DNA of 64,000 bases from contig JADKJW010000001.1 in assembly GCA_016720835.1 (NCBI GenBank), forward strand, positions 434,001 through 498,000. Reading direction: 5' to 3'. Every line of letters begins with the position of its first letter. Within the stretch, counting starts at the first letter, position 1. This DNA comes from Ignavibacteria bacterium. GTDB lineage: Bacteria; Bacteroidota; Ignavibacteria; SZUA-365. The notes beneath the pieces are model-generated. The model made no database searches and was not told the origin of the DNA. It saw nothing but the letters and a program-made list of their open reading frames with translations. The position numbers were made by a program, and so were the translations under genes. This document shows positions 17,614-27,731 of this stretch, in pieces.

Positions 17614-19116
17614 TCACGTGGCGATGGTTTTTTGCACTGCTTCCGGCGAGTCATATCCCAATGAGGTCACCCATTCGAACACGGTGTCTGAAATGGTGCC
17701 GCTGAAATGGTCATCACTGCCCGCAAACGAACAGAGCTCGTCGAAAAGCGCATCCCATCCGGGATAGTCGAGCCGGTCGGAGACGATGTTGTGAATCAGC
17801 GCCGTGAAGACGCCATTTCGCTCTGTGACTATCCGTTCCAGTTCCAGTATGCGCTCGCGCGCCGCGTCCACGCTGCATCCTCGATAGTGCTGCAATGTGC
17901 CATCCATGACGAGCAGAGGTACTTCCCATATCGGGAGTACACGGCTCCCGTCGTGATCGAAGGCGAGGAATGGATGGCAGCTTCCGTTTCGAAAGCCTTC
18001 TCGCTCCGCGAAGGCGAGGCTTGCATCGACGCGGAAACCGGCGTCAATCTGCGCATTCCACGTGTCCGGCGCGCGAAAACGGAGGAAATGCTGCCGCACC
18101 GCGCTCGGCACGATTCCGGTCGCGCGCGACAAGGCTGCCCTTTCGCGCGCGATCATCGCGGGATCCAGGTAGCTCTGAAAGCTCGGATGCAGCCCGATCT
18201 CATGCCCGTCCGCCCGGAGGCTCTCGTACACCCCTCGCAGGTACGCCGAATCAACCGCGTACCCGGCGTCCCGTTTATCGCGGCCTCCGCTTTTGAAAAA
18301 CCATGTCGCGCGCACTCCGAACTCGCGCTCCGCCGCGAGCAGCTTCTCGATGGACGCCTTCGGCGGACCCTGCTTCGAACAGACCGCCCGCAGGTACCCG
18401 AAGAAGCGCCTGACGCGCCTGCCGAGCGGCATCCGCGCCTGATTGAGAAGCAGGAGACGCACCATCTCGCGATACAGGAACGCCGGTCGCATGTACGTGA
18501 GGTGGTCGATGTCGTGGGTGATGCAGACCGCGCTGGAAGCCCCGGCGAAGCGACCGGCATCACGCAGACGGAAACCCGCGAGTCGAAGGGCGTCGCCGAG
18601 ACACGCGGCGATGTCGGCGACAACCGGGGAATCGAGGAATCCGAGCGCGCCCAGCAGTGTCCCGTCCGCACGCGTCCTGTCGAATTGATCCCGGGGTCCG
18701 CCGCTCCACTCTCCGTGCAGAGAGAGGAAATAGAACGCGTCGGCAATACAGTCCGTCGAGGGAAGCCCCGGTGATCGCGGAAGTGCCGGGTCGACCGGGA
18801 AAAGAGACAGGATCGAGCGCCCTGCCGCCGGGAGAAGCCGCGCATCAGCAGGCGCGTACGCGTTTTTCTCAAGGAGGAAGGATTGCGCGGAGCGTGATGC
18901 AGGCACGTGAACCGCGATGTCGCCGGCGGCATCCGTCGGAGATGCGCTCGCGGAATAGAGGACATGCGGGCCTCCGGGGGCTCCGGCGTAAAAGCGGGGA
19001 CGAAATCCTGCGATCAGTCCGAGCATGCAGAATGTGTAGCGCGCCCGAAGCGCGAATGCGGGCGCGCAATCGAGCACGACGGGGACGTCAGCGTCCGTCG
19101 TCTCCGTCATGTGCAT
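17614..19116 (-). CDS. Polysaccharide deacetylase family protein
   Basis: A 500-residue protein with a carbohydrate esterase 4/NodB-like core in its C-terminal half. CITHDIDHL (near 197) corresponds to the first metal-binding motif, ATWFFKSGG to the next strand, DGHEIGLHPS to the histidine motif and RFRAPDTWNA to the later catalytic region. The N-terminal 180 residues are not recognised, a layout found in long deacetylase-like proteins encoded in polysaccharide loci. No signal peptide is visible, so it is probably cytoplasmic. The start at 19116 (or the ATG two codons on) overlaps the end of the rlpA-like gene by 29 bases, which makes it the third gene of a manC-rlpA-deacetylase operon. Activity on an actual polymer is unproven. 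Confidence 0.78.
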   Translation of the reverse strand: MHMTETTDADVPVVLDCAPAFALRARYTFCMLGLIAGFRPRFYAGAPGGPHVLYSASASPTDAAGDIAVHVPASRSAQSFLLEKNAYAPADARLLPAAGRSILSLFPVDPALPRSPGLPSTDCIADAFYFLSLHGEWSGGPRDQFDRTRADGTLLGALGFLDSPVVADIAACLGDALRLAGFRLRDAGRFAGASSAVCITHDIDHLTYMRPAFLYREMVRLLLLNQARMPLGRRVRRFFGYLRAVCSKQGPPKASIEKLLAAEREFGVRATWFFKSGGRDKRDAGYAVDSAYLRGVYESLRADGHEIGLHPSFQSYLDPAMIARERAALSRATGIVPSAVRQHFLRFRAPDTWNAQIDAGFRVDASLAFAEREGFRNGSCHPFLAFDHDGSRVLPIWEVPLLVMDGTLQHYRGCSVDAARERILELERIVTERNGVFTALIHNIVSDRLDYPGWDALFDELCSFAGSDDHFSGTISDTVFEWVTSLGYDSPEAVQKTIAT

Positions 19117-19588
19117 TGTCCGGTGTGGGAGTGGACGTCGGGGATCGCGGATCGCGGCCTTCCGGCCAATCGATCACTTCCAACCGGACGCCGGTAATGC
19201 CCGCGCGAAGCATCCCGATCTGTGATGCCGCCGCGTAGCTCAAATCGACGACACGGCTTCCACGGTTCGGCCCACGATCGTTGACGCGGACAACGACGTC
19301 CCGCCCCGTGGCGAGCGAGGTGACGCGCAACCATGTGCCGAAGGGGTACCGGGGATGCGCGGCGGTCAACCGTCTGCGATCATACCGCTCGCCATTGGCG
19401 GTTTTCCGGCCCTGGAATTTGTTGCTGTAATAGGAGGCGAGTCCTTCGCTGGTTTCATAGACGCGTACCGACGAATCAGTCAGCACGGGATTCCGCTCCG
19501 TCGACTTCGTCGACGCGCATCCGTGCAATGCGACAGCCAGCGGGAGTCCGAGGGCTGCGGCCACGCCGTATGCGAGAATTGCGCGCAT
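19088..19588 (-). CDS. rlpA: RlpA-like double-psi beta-barrel lipoprotein
   Basis: The 166-residue product has the RlpA DPBB core: EGLASYYSNKFQGRKTANGE, then FGTWLRVTSLATGRDVVVRV, NDRGPNRGSRVVDLS and AAASQIGM. RlpA proteins are envelope proteins; in some species they are peptidoglycan lytic transglycosylases. No SPOR domain is present; the tail is low-complexity (SPTSTPTPDNAHDGDDGR). The N terminus MRAILAYGVAAALGLPLAVA precedes LHGC, a lipobox with histidine where a small residue is usual, so lipidation is probable rather than certain. The start shares one base with the manC stop (TGATG), a sign of translational coupling. Confidence 0.88.
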   Translation of the reverse strand: MRAILAYGVAAALGLPLAVALHGCASTKSTERNPVLTDSSVRVYETSEGLASYYSNKFQGRKTANGERYDRRRLTAAHPRYPFGTWLRVTSLATGRDVVVRVNDRGPNRGSRVVDLSYAAASQIGMLRAGITGVRLEVIDWPEGRDPRSPTSTPTPDNAHDGDDGR

Positions 19589-20673
19589 CAGAGGTACTTT
19601 TTCAAGTTTCGCTTGCGGAGTTCGTCCACGATCTCCTTCACTTCCTGGGAACGGTCTCGCGCGCAGATGAGCACGGCATCGTCGGTGTCGATGATGGTCA
19701 GGTTCTTCACGCCGATCGCCGCGAGGACGCGTTTGCCGGAGGTGCTCACGTGACAGTCCGTCACGTCGCGGAGGAACACGTTTCCCTGCGCGGCGTTGCC
19801 GTGTTCGTCCTTGTCCGCGACCCGGAACGCTTCGTCCCAGCTTCCGAGATCGTTCCATCCGAATTCGGAAGGAAGAATGAAGCGCTTGTCCGCCTTCTCC
19901 ATGATGCCGTAATCGATGGAAATGGATCGCATCTCGCGGTAGGCGATTTCGAGCGCCTTCGCGAACTCGGGCGTGTCGATGGTCGGGCGCAGGCGGTGGA
20001 ACTCATCCGCAACGTCGGGAAGATACTCCGCGAATCTGTTCAGGATTGCCGAGACCTTGAACACGAACATCCCGCTGTTCCAGAGGAAGTCGCCGCTTTC
20101 GAGAAAGCTTCGCGCGGTTTGCTCGTTCGGTTTCTCCGCGAACGTCTTGACCGCATACGCCCCAAGCGAGGCAATCTTCGGATCCACGTTCCGGTCGTCG
20201 TACTGAATGTATCCGTAGCCCGTTTCCGGGCGCGTGGGGCGGATACCGATGGTGACGAGTCCCCGCGTCTTCACCGCCGTGTGGATGGCGCGGCGCAGCG
20301 TGTCCTGAAACGCCGCCACGTCGTGGACCAGATGGTCGGCGGGAAGCACCACCATGACCACATCGCCGGCCCGGCGCTTGAGCACTTCGGCGCCGAGCGC
20401 GATCGCGGGTGCGGTGTTCCTGCCGGCCGGCTCCACGAGGATGTTCTCTCGCGGGATCTGCGGAAGCTGCCGCGCGATTTCATCCGCCTGCAGCGCGTTG
20501 GTGACAATCAGGATGTTGGACGCGGGAACGACAGGATCGAGACGGAACACCGTATTCTGAATCATGGTCCCGTGACCCACGATCTCGAGAAGCTGTTTCG
20601 GTGAGCGTTCGCGGCTTCGAGGCCAGAAACGGGCCCCGACGCCACCCGCAATGATCAATGCATACACTTTCAT
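19588..20673 (-). CDS. manC: Mannose-1-phosphate guanylyltransferase
   Basis: A 361-residue nucleotidyltransferase making GDP-mannose from mannose-1-phosphate and GTP, in the cytoplasm. The signature pyrophosphorylase loop is at the N terminus (IIAGGVGARFWPRSR followed by PKQLLEI). FAEKPN, FLWNSGMFVFK and EFGWNDLGSWD are also typical of the family. There is no C-terminal phosphomannose isomerase domain, so this is the short single-function form. It heads the operon with rlpA and the deacetylase-like gene, which fits supply of a mannose-derived sugar for envelope polymers. A terminator at 20700-20730 isolates it from atpDC. Confidence 0.93.
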   Translation of the reverse strand: MKVYALIIAGGVGARFWPRSRERSPKQLLEIVGHGTMIQNTVFRLDPVVPASNILIVTNALQADEIARQLPQIPRENILVEPAGRNTAPAIALGAEVLKRRAGDVVMVVLPADHLVHDVAAFQDTLRRAIHTAVKTRGLVTIGIRPTRPETGYGYIQYDDRNVDPKIASLGAYAVKTFAEKPNEQTARSFLESGDFLWNSGMFVFKVSAILNRFAEYLPDVADEFHRLRPTIDTPEFAKALEIAYREMRSISIDYGIMEKADKRFILPSEFGWNDLGSWDEAFRVADKDEHGNAAQGNVFLRDVTDCHVSTSGKRVLAAIGVKNLTIIDTDDAVLICARDRSQEVKEIVDELRKRNLKKYL

Positions 20674-20699
20674 CCGTTCTCAGTCCTGTTTCAGAAACG

Positions 20700-20730
20700 A
20701 AAAACCCACTCCCGGGTGACGGACAGTGGG
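20700..20730 (-). terminator. Intrinsic terminator of atpD-atpC
   Basis: On the minus strand CCCACT ... AGTGGG (20730-20725 and 20710-20705) is followed by five T residues. It lies between the atpC stop and the manC start and so ends the ATP synthase transcript. Confidence 0.7.
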
Positions 20731-20749
20731 CTGTTTCGCGGTGTTCGGA

Positions 20750-21157
20750 TTATGACGCGCTGCCGAGTTTCAAGCGGTTGACCGCACGCATCAGCGCGAT
20801 GCGCGCTCGGTCGATGTCGATCCCGTGCTCGCGCGCCGCGAGCCGTTGTTCGGCACGGCTCCTGGCCGCGGTCGCGCGCGCCATGTCGATTTCGTCGGAA
20901 CGCTCGGCGGTGTCCGCAAGCACCAGCACGGCGTTGTGAAACACCTGCGCAGTGCCGCCGCCGATCGCGTACATGACATGGACGCCGTCCTCGAGGGTCA
21001 CATCCATCGATCCGACTTCGAGCGAAGAAAGGAACGGAGCGTGATTGTACAGAACCTGGAAACGGCCTTCCGTTCCGGGGCAGGTCAACGACTGGACCTT
21101 GCCCTCGAACACGACGCGGTCCGGAGTGATGATTTTCAGATCGTAGGCCTTGCTCAT
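20750..21157 (-). CDS. atpC: F1F0 ATP synthase epsilon subunit
   Basis: A 135-residue subunit of the F1 central stalk. The N-terminal beta sandwich is clear (KIITPDRVVFEGKVQSLTCP, GTEGRFQVLYNHAPFLSSL), and the C-terminal helical hairpin contains DMARATAARSRAEQRLAARE. The ATG at 21157 gives the expected length. It sits 16 bases after atpD in a two-gene operon; no other ATP synthase gene is nearby, an arrangement common in Bacteroidota and Chlorobiota. Confidence 0.95.
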   Translation of the reverse strand: MSKAYDLKIITPDRVVFEGKVQSLTCPGTEGRFQVLYNHAPFLSSLEVGSMDVTLEDGVHVMYAIGGGTAQVFHNAVLVLADTAERSDEIDMARATAARSRAEQRLAAREHGIDIDRARIALMRAVNRLKLGSAS

Positions 21158-21173
21158 GGCTGCGAGGCGCCTG

Positions 21174-22580
<1,407 letters not shown>

Positions 22581-22625
22581 GCTTATTGTCGTCGCAAGAA
22601 AGTTGGAAATCAATGCAATAGACCT

Positions 22626-22657
22626 TAAATGTAAGGGGATCGCCAATAATTTCCAAA
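22626..22657 (-). promoter_or_regulatory. Candidate Bacteroidota-type promoter of atpDC
   Basis: On the minus strand TTTG (22657-22654) and TACATTTA (22633-22626) are separated by 20 bases, close to the -33 TTTG and -7 TAnnTTTG elements of Bacteroidota primary sigma factors. It lies 46 bases before the atpD start. Support is only by pattern. Confidence 0.35.
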
Positions 22658-22718
22658 AACTTCCGCACCGTCTCCCGCATCGACCACCGGGATTTTCGCG
22701 CTCCGGGGGCGTCGCGTA

Positions 22719-24560
22719 CTACATCCTCGGAATCAGGACGGTACCTGTCCGCGCCGGCACGGTGACCGTCAGGCCGTCCCGGTCGGCATAGAACGTCATG
22801 CGCTGCAACGGCGCGTCGATCTTGGTCCCTTCAAGGACGTCCGTGAAAAGGAGGCGGCATTCCTGAGGCTCGTCGCTGTAATTGATCAAGACGAAGACGC
22901 GATTGGCTCCCGACTGGCGGGCGTACCCGAGAATCTGCCGACGATTGTCGAGCAGCACCACCCGGTGCGAGCCGGACCGGAGCGCGATGTTTTTCTCGCG
23001 AAGCTCGATGAGGGCGCGGTAATACTGATAGAGGCTGCTGTCGAACGCGACACTGTACCGTTCCTTGTCTCCGTTCACGAACTCGGCGCACTCAGCCTCG
23101 AACGCGTATTCCGGCCAGAGCATCGGCTTCCGGCATTCGGGATCATCGCCGCCCCACATGCCAGCCTCGTCTCCATAGTAGAGCATCGGCGCGCCGGGGT
23201 AGGTGAATTGCAGCAGGACGAGCAAACGTTGGAGCGCGCGTTCCTCGCGGAGGGGTTTGCGCACGGCATACATCGGATTTTTCGCGAGCGTGTTGCCGGC
23301 ATCGAACGGATTGTCACGGTTCACGCACATCGACGCGATGCGATCCGTCTCGTGATTGCCGATCCAGTTCATCTGGGCCGCAAGATCCGCGTAGTCCAGC
23401 GTACCGCGTTCAGCCGTGAGTTCCTGTTCGAACATTGTCGGTGTCGCCCGCCGGTTGAGGATCATGCGTACGGCCATGCGCGCGAAGCGGGACGATTCTT
23501 CAAGATCGAAGCGCCGTTTCGAGGGCGGGGGTTCGGTGATCCTGTTCCCGATGAGCACCGCCGCGGGATTGATGGCCTTGACCAGACCGGTCCACTGGTC
23601 CCAGAACAATGGCGCAAGTTCATCCGCCAGCTCGATACGCCAGCCGTCGATCCCGTCCGAAGGATCGCCGTCGCCGTTGGGATCCATCCATCGCCTCGTG
23701 CTGGTGAAGACGTATTCCTTCAGGGCGGGGGCAAGGCCGAGACTGTCCTTGTGCAGCTCCGGAAATGCGGGGATGCCCCACATCGACTTGTAGCGAAATT
23801 CGGACGCATAGGGTGTCTCGGGCCGGTCCCAGTCCTCGACGGTAAACCATCCCGCGAACGCCGATCGCTCCTGCTTTTGCAGAAGGTCGCGGAAGGCCCA
23901 GAAATCCGCGCTGACGTGAGCGAACTGCACGTCCACCACCACTTTCATTCCGGAATCATGCGCCGCCTTGATCAGTTCGATGAACTTCCTGTCCGCGGCC
24001 GTCCAATACCATGATTTCGGATTCTCGGGGACCTCCCTCGCAAGAATGGCCGTGTCGACAAGGATCCGCGGTCCGAAATGCGGATCGATGTGGTGATACG
24101 AGTTGACGTCGAATTTGTGGGAGGAATTGGATTCGAACACCGGGCTGAGGAGCAACGCTCCCACGCCGAGCGCTTTCAGGTAACCGAGCTTTTTCAGCAG
24201 CCCGTCGAGATCCCCCCCGTACTGCCGCAGGAAGGCGTTGGTATGGAAATCGCGGTTGAACAGGGACTCCTTGACCGAGCGCGTGTACCAGTTGCCGGTC
24301 CACGAGGAAACTTCCCATTGTGTGGTCTTGTCCGAAAAGACATCACTGGCCTTTGGATCGTTTCCCGTATCCCCGTTGCAGAAACGGTCCACGATCAGCC
24401 GGTACCAGAGGACGCCGCGTGTCCAGTCGGGCGCGGGGCCTCGCTGGGCGGACAGATCAGGGGCGCACAGAAGCAGTGCCAGCGCCGCGGTCTTGACGAC
24501 AGGGAGCGCGGCACGGGAACATTTCAAGGAAATTCGGCGTGTGGCTGGCACGGGTGGCAT
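22719..24560 (-). CDS. Secreted GH13 (alpha-amylase superfamily) protein with substituted catalytic residues
   Basis: The 613-residue protein has a signal peptide ending near DLSA-Q (residue 39) and a GH13 TIM barrel resembling the cyclomaltodextrinase/neopullulanase branch: GVLWYRLIVDRFCNGD near 49, FGGDLDG-like QYGGDLDGLLKKL, and PGAPMLYYGDEAGMWGGDDP. The conserved regions are all found, but the acids are changed. Region I is DVQFAH (210-215). In region II the nucleophile position is E310 (GWRIE, usually RxD). In region III the proton donor position is N339 (LIGNR, usually GE). In region IV the stabiliser is E404 (NHETDR, usually NHD). A classical double-displacement mechanism therefore seems unlikely. 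It could be a glycan-binding pseudoenzyme. It is monocistronic and divergent from the sigma factor gene. Confidence 0.87.
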   Translation of the reverse strand: MPPVPATRRISLKCSRAALPVVKTAALALLLCAPDLSAQRGPAPDWTRGVLWYRLIVDRFCNGDTGNDPKASDVFSDKTTQWEVSSWTGNWYTRSVKESLFNRDFHTNAFLRQYGGDLDGLLKKLGYLKALGVGALLLSPVFESNSSHKFDVNSYHHIDPHFGPRILVDTAILAREVPENPKSWYWTAADRKFIELIKAAHDSGMKVVVDVQFAHVSADFWAFRDLLQKQERSAFAGWFTVEDWDRPETPYASEFRYKSMWGIPAFPELHKDSLGLAPALKEYVFTSTRRWMDPNGDGDPSDGIDGWRIELADELAPLFWDQWTGLVKAINPAAVLIGNRITEPPPSKRRFDLEESSRFARMAVRMILNRRATPTMFEQELTAERGTLDYADLAAQMNWIGNHETDRIASMCVNRDNPFDAGNTLAKNPMYAVRKPLREERALQRLLVLLQFTYPGAPMLYYGDEAGMWGGDDPECRKPMLWPEYAFEAECAEFVNGDKERYSVAFDSSLYQYYRALIELREKNIALRSGSHRVVLLDNRRQILGYARQSGANRVFVLINYSDEPQECRLLFTDVLEGTKIDAPLQRMTFYADRDGLTVTVPARTGTVLIPRM

Positions 24561-24690
24561 CCAAGGAATATGGCCAAAACACGGACGAATCGGAAACCGC
24601 GGTCGCCGCGCGGTGCAGAAGCGGACAGGACCGCTATCCGCATTTAACTCTTTGCCTCCGCTGCCGTATCATTGACAGGAACCCGCATCA

Positions 24691-25263
24691 ATGAACACTC
24701 CCAACGGCAAAGCACTAGACAGCCTCATCGCGCGCGGCGCTCGGGGGGACATGCAGGCATTCGCCGCGCTTGTCCGCGAAACGGAATCCTGCGCGTTCGC
24801 GCTCGCCGTGCGCATGCTCGATGACGCCGACGATGCCGAGGATGCGGTGCAAGAGTGTTTCCTGCGTGTGTGGAGGCACCTCGGCAGGTATGATGGCCGG
24901 GCAAAATTCACCACCTGGCTGTACACGATTGTCTCGCGCATCTGTCTCGACCGTCTGCGTGAACGCGCGCGCACGGGTGCCGTCACCACGCGCCTTCCTG
25001 AAGGCTGCGAGGCCGTGGGGACGGTGGAGAGTGCGGCAGCGCGTATCGAAACGCGGGATCTCGCGGAGGCGGTGCGCGCGATGGCGCGGGAGCTCCCTCC
25101 CGTGCAACGCCTGGTGTTCACGCTGCGCGATCTCGAGGATCTGCCGGTACGCGAAGTATGCGACATCACCGGGCTGAGCGAAGGCAGCGTGAAAACGAAT
25201 CTGTGCTACGCGCGTCGCGCGCTCCGCGTGCGTCTGGAAAAACACGAGAGTATCCGGAGGTGA
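24691..25263 (+). CDS. ECF-type RNA polymerase sigma factor
   Basis: A 190-residue sigma-70 family protein with only regions 2 and 4. Region 2 shows DADDAEDAVQECFLRVWRHL and FTTWLYTIVSRICLDRLR; region 4 shows LPPVQRLVFTLRDLEDLPVRE and the helix-turn-helix GLSEGSVKTNLCYARRAL. The next gene, four bases on, is a zinc-finger anti-sigma factor, so the sigma is probably held inactive until an envelope signal releases it. Target promoters are unknown; autoregulation is usual for such pairs. Confidence 0.92.
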   Translation: MNTPNGKALDSLIARGARGDMQAFAALVRETESCAFALAVRMLDDADDAEDAVQECFLRVWRHLGRYDGRAKFTTWLYTIVSRICLDRLRERARTGAVTTRLPEGCEAVGTVESAAARIETRDLAEAVRAMARELPPVQRLVFTLRDLEDLPVREVCDITGLSEGSVKTNLCYARRALRVRLEKHESIRR

Positions 25264-25267
25264 TGCC

Positions 25268-25966
25268 ATGACCTGCGACGACGTTTTGTCACTCCTTCCG
25301 TTGTACCGGGACGGCGAATGCAGCGACGCACGACGCCTCGATATTGATGCGCATCTCGACTCCTGCGAACGTTGCGCCTCCGAGGCCGACCGTTTTCGAG
25401 CGGTGCGTGACGCGATCGCGTCGGCGCGCGCGCGCGTTCCCCGCATCGCCGATTCCCGTGCGCTCGTCGCCGCGGTGATGACGCGCATCGAGGCCGAAAC
25501 CGCGACGCGGCAGGACTCCGGAACACCCTCCCGGTCTCTCCTCGCGACGCTCTTCGCCCTGTGTGAAACGCGAGCGGTACGGTGGGCATACTCCTCCGTC
25601 TGTGTCGCGTTGACGGCTCTTGCGCTGTATCAGCAGATGGACACCGCGCGCTGCGTGGCTGACATCGAACGGCGCATGTCGCTGCACCGCGTCGGCGCGG
25701 TGCACCCCTCCGGCGTCGTCCGCGTTCCTGCCGCCGCCGCCGAGAAAGCCGCCGGAACCGCGCTTCTCGCAACCATCACGACGATGGCAGGCGCTTCGCG
25801 GAGCGGTGGGCACATCGATATTCCCCGGAGTTCCATTTCGCGCATCGCTTCCGCGCTGCGAACCGATCCCCAGCTGGCGCGCATCGCCGGGAGGGACGCG
25901 GCGGGAGAACTTCGCGACCTCGTACACCGTTTCGTCTCAGAACAGCACTACAGCATTGGAGGATGA
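25268..25966 (+). CDS. Zinc-finger anti-sigma factor, single membrane span
   Basis: A 232-residue protein. The N-terminal domain holds the anti-sigma zinc-finger pattern DAHLDSCERC (HxxxCxxC, about residues 28-37) preceded by LLPLYRDGECSDARR, as in zinc-finger ASD-type anti-sigma factors that bind their sigma in the cytoplasm. One hydrophobic segment near 98-117 (AYSSVCVALTALALYQQ) could cross the inner membrane, placing the alanine-rich C-terminal half outside. Spacing of 4 and 3 bases to its neighbours shows a tight three-gene operon. Confidence 0.85.
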   Translation: MTCDDVLSLLPLYRDGECSDARRLDIDAHLDSCERCASEADRFRAVRDAIASARARVPRIADSRALVAAVMTRIEAETATRQDSGTPSRSLLATLFALCETRAVRWAYSSVCVALTALALYQQMDTARCVADIERRMSLHRVGAVHPSGVVRVPAAAAEKAAGTALLATITTMAGASRSGGHIDIPRSSISRIASALRTDPQLARIAGRDAAGELRDLVHRFVSEQHYSIGG

Positions 25967-25969
25967 CCC

Positions 25970-27046
25970 ATGGCACCCACCGCACGCACCCCATTTTTCC
26001 CGCTCGTCCTCGCGTTCGTATTGCCCCTGCTCGCCGGCTGTCTCGATGTGAATACCAGCACCGTCGTACATGAAGACGGATCGCTCCTGCGCACGGTGGA
26101 GGTTCAGGGCGATTCCGGCATGCTGGCAAACGGCCGCTACGGGATCCGCCTCGACTCCACCTGGACGAAATCGGTCCACGGTTCCGGCGGGTCCAAACCG
26201 ATCCTGAAGGCCGTGAAGCGGTACCGTAACGCGGAGGAGATGACCCGGGATCTGGACCGGAAGGATGGGACGACCATCGCCATTCATGCCGAGCTGGTCA
26301 CGCATTTCCGCTGGTTTACCAGCACGATGGAGTATCGCGAAACCTGGAGAAAGCTGCATACCTTCAACGATGCGCCCGCTCTGGACTCGCTGCGTCGCGA
26401 GGCCGTCGTTGCGGCGCTGTTGCGCGGCAGGGAGGAAGGCGCGAAAGGGTATGACGCGGACAGCGCCTTCCGTGCCGCGTCGGGCGCCGGAAGCATGGAT
26501 TCGCTGCTCGAACGAAACACGCGCGAGGCATTCTACCGCATCTTCTCCGACGGCATGCTCGCGGCGGGCGTCGATGCGGACACGCTCCGGGTTCGCAAGG
26601 AGGAGGTTCTCTCTCATCTGGACGCGGGCAGCAGCGGAAAAGATTCCCTCACCGTCGACGATCTGCGAACGCGAATGCACGACCTCTTCCCGGCACCGTT
26701 CGTCGATCGCGCCTTCGTCGAGCGCCGCGAGGATTTCGAGCGCTTCGTGCGCATGTGGACACTCCGCGCCATCACGGGCTTCTGCGATTACACCGTGCGC
26801 GTGACCATGCCCGGAATCGTCACCGCGACGAATGCGCCCGCCATCATCGGCAATACCGCGACCTGGCGGGAAATGACCGACCTCGCAGACGTGCAGGATG
26901 TCGAGATGCGCGTCTCGTCCCGCGTGGTGAACTGGTGGGCCGTCATCGTCACTGCCGTGGTCGTGTTCGGAGGCCTTGCGATGATTCTTCTCGCCGCGCT
27001 GTACCGGAAAAAGCGGCTTCCCGGGTCGCCCCTGTCCGCCTCCTGA
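25970..27046 (+). CDS. Lipoprotein with a C-terminal transmembrane segment, in the ECF sigma operon
   Basis: The 358-residue product is not assigned to a family. It has a lipoprotein signal (PLVLAFVLPLLAGC, lipidated cysteine 24) and a second hydrophobic segment near the C terminus (WAVIVTAVVVFGGLAMILLA, about 323-342) followed by a basic RKKR tail. The middle is soluble and charged, starting with DVNTSTVVHEDGSLLRTVEV, a strand pattern seen in periplasmic lipoproteins of this group. Being last in a sigma/anti-sigma operon, it may sense or report envelope state, but that is inference. Confidence 0.75.
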   Translation: MAPTARTPFFPLVLAFVLPLLAGCLDVNTSTVVHEDGSLLRTVEVQGDSGMLANGRYGIRLDSTWTKSVHGSGGSKPILKAVKRYRNAEEMTRDLDRKDGTTIAIHAELVTHFRWFTSTMEYRETWRKLHTFNDAPALDSLRREAVVAALLRGREEGAKGYDADSAFRAASGAGSMDSLLERNTREAFYRIFSDGMLAAGVDADTLRVRKEEVLSHLDAGSSGKDSLTVDDLRTRMHDLFPAPFVDRAFVERREDFERFVRMWTLRAITGFCDYTVRVTMPGIVTATNAPAIIGNTATWREMTDLADVQDVEMRVSSRVVNWWAVIVTAVVVFGGLAMILLAALYRKKRLPGSPLSAS

Positions 27047-27054
27047 TCCGTTCG

Positions 27055-27570
27055 CTATTTGCGCATCGTGTGCATGAAGCCGCGATAGATCGTGGACGAA
27101 TGCATCGATATCAGGGCGTTGCCGTCGATGGCATCGACGATGTTTTTCAATTCGCGCGTGCGGCTGCGACGGATCAACGATGTGACGATGGGCATACCGC
27201 CGCTGCCGCCCTCCGCGGGAATGATCGTCACGCCGAACTTATTGATCCGCAGCGCATTCGCGATGTCGTCGGCGTTGTGCCTGGAGATCACGTACACGTG
27301 CGTGAATCCGATGGCGAGCTTGTGCTCGATCGCGATGCCGAGATACGTGCCCACCGCGAAGCCCGCGCCATACCCGAGGATGTTCCAGAGATTGTCCAGC
27401 TGCGCGAACACCTGCCTGATGGCCATCGCCCAGATGATCACCTCGAAGAATCCGATGACGGATGCGGAGAACTTTCGGCCCTGCACGGTGAACATCGTGC
27501 GCACCGTGCCCATGGAGACGTCGCAGATCCGCAAACCGAAAATCAGGAGAGCTCCGATCAGCACTTCCAT
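27055..27570 (-). CDS. DUF2179/UPF0316 family membrane protein
   Basis: A 171-residue protein with about three N-terminal membrane segments (VLIGALLIFGLRICDVSMGT, then segments around 35-55 and 60-80) and a cytoplasmic C-terminal domain with GFTHVYVIS, FGVTIIPAEGGSG and the RRSRTRELKNIVDAID stretch typical of DUF2179. The ATG at 27570 has AGGAGA nine bases upstream; an in-frame GTG two codons earlier lies too close to that site. Function is unknown in this family. It lies downstream of nosY by about 160 bases, and cotranscription is unclear. Confidence 0.85.
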   Translation of the reverse strand: MEVLIGALLIFGLRICDVSMGTVRTMFTVQGRKFSASVIGFFEVIIWAMAIRQVFAQLDNLWNILGYGAGFAVGTYLGIAIEHKLAIGFTHVYVISRHNADDIANALRINKFGVTIIPAEGGSGGMPIVTSLIRRSRTRELKNIVDAIDGNALISMHSSTIYRGFMHTMRK

Positions 27571-27731
27571 GGTCACACTTCTCCTGATACCATGATCCGT
27601 GACAGCATTCCCGCCGGGCGGTCATCCCCGGGCGGGACTTCACAACGTGCGCATTGGCGGCGCGGTGACGGGGTGTTCATGCGTGCAACATACTCCGCGC
27701 GGACGGGAATTCCATCCCGGACCGCGGTGGA

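Noticed and set aside
27571..27731. Hairpin of CCCGCC/GGGCGG type after nosY as terminator
   Set aside because: Stem of about 7 bp with no T-run; too weak to annotate.
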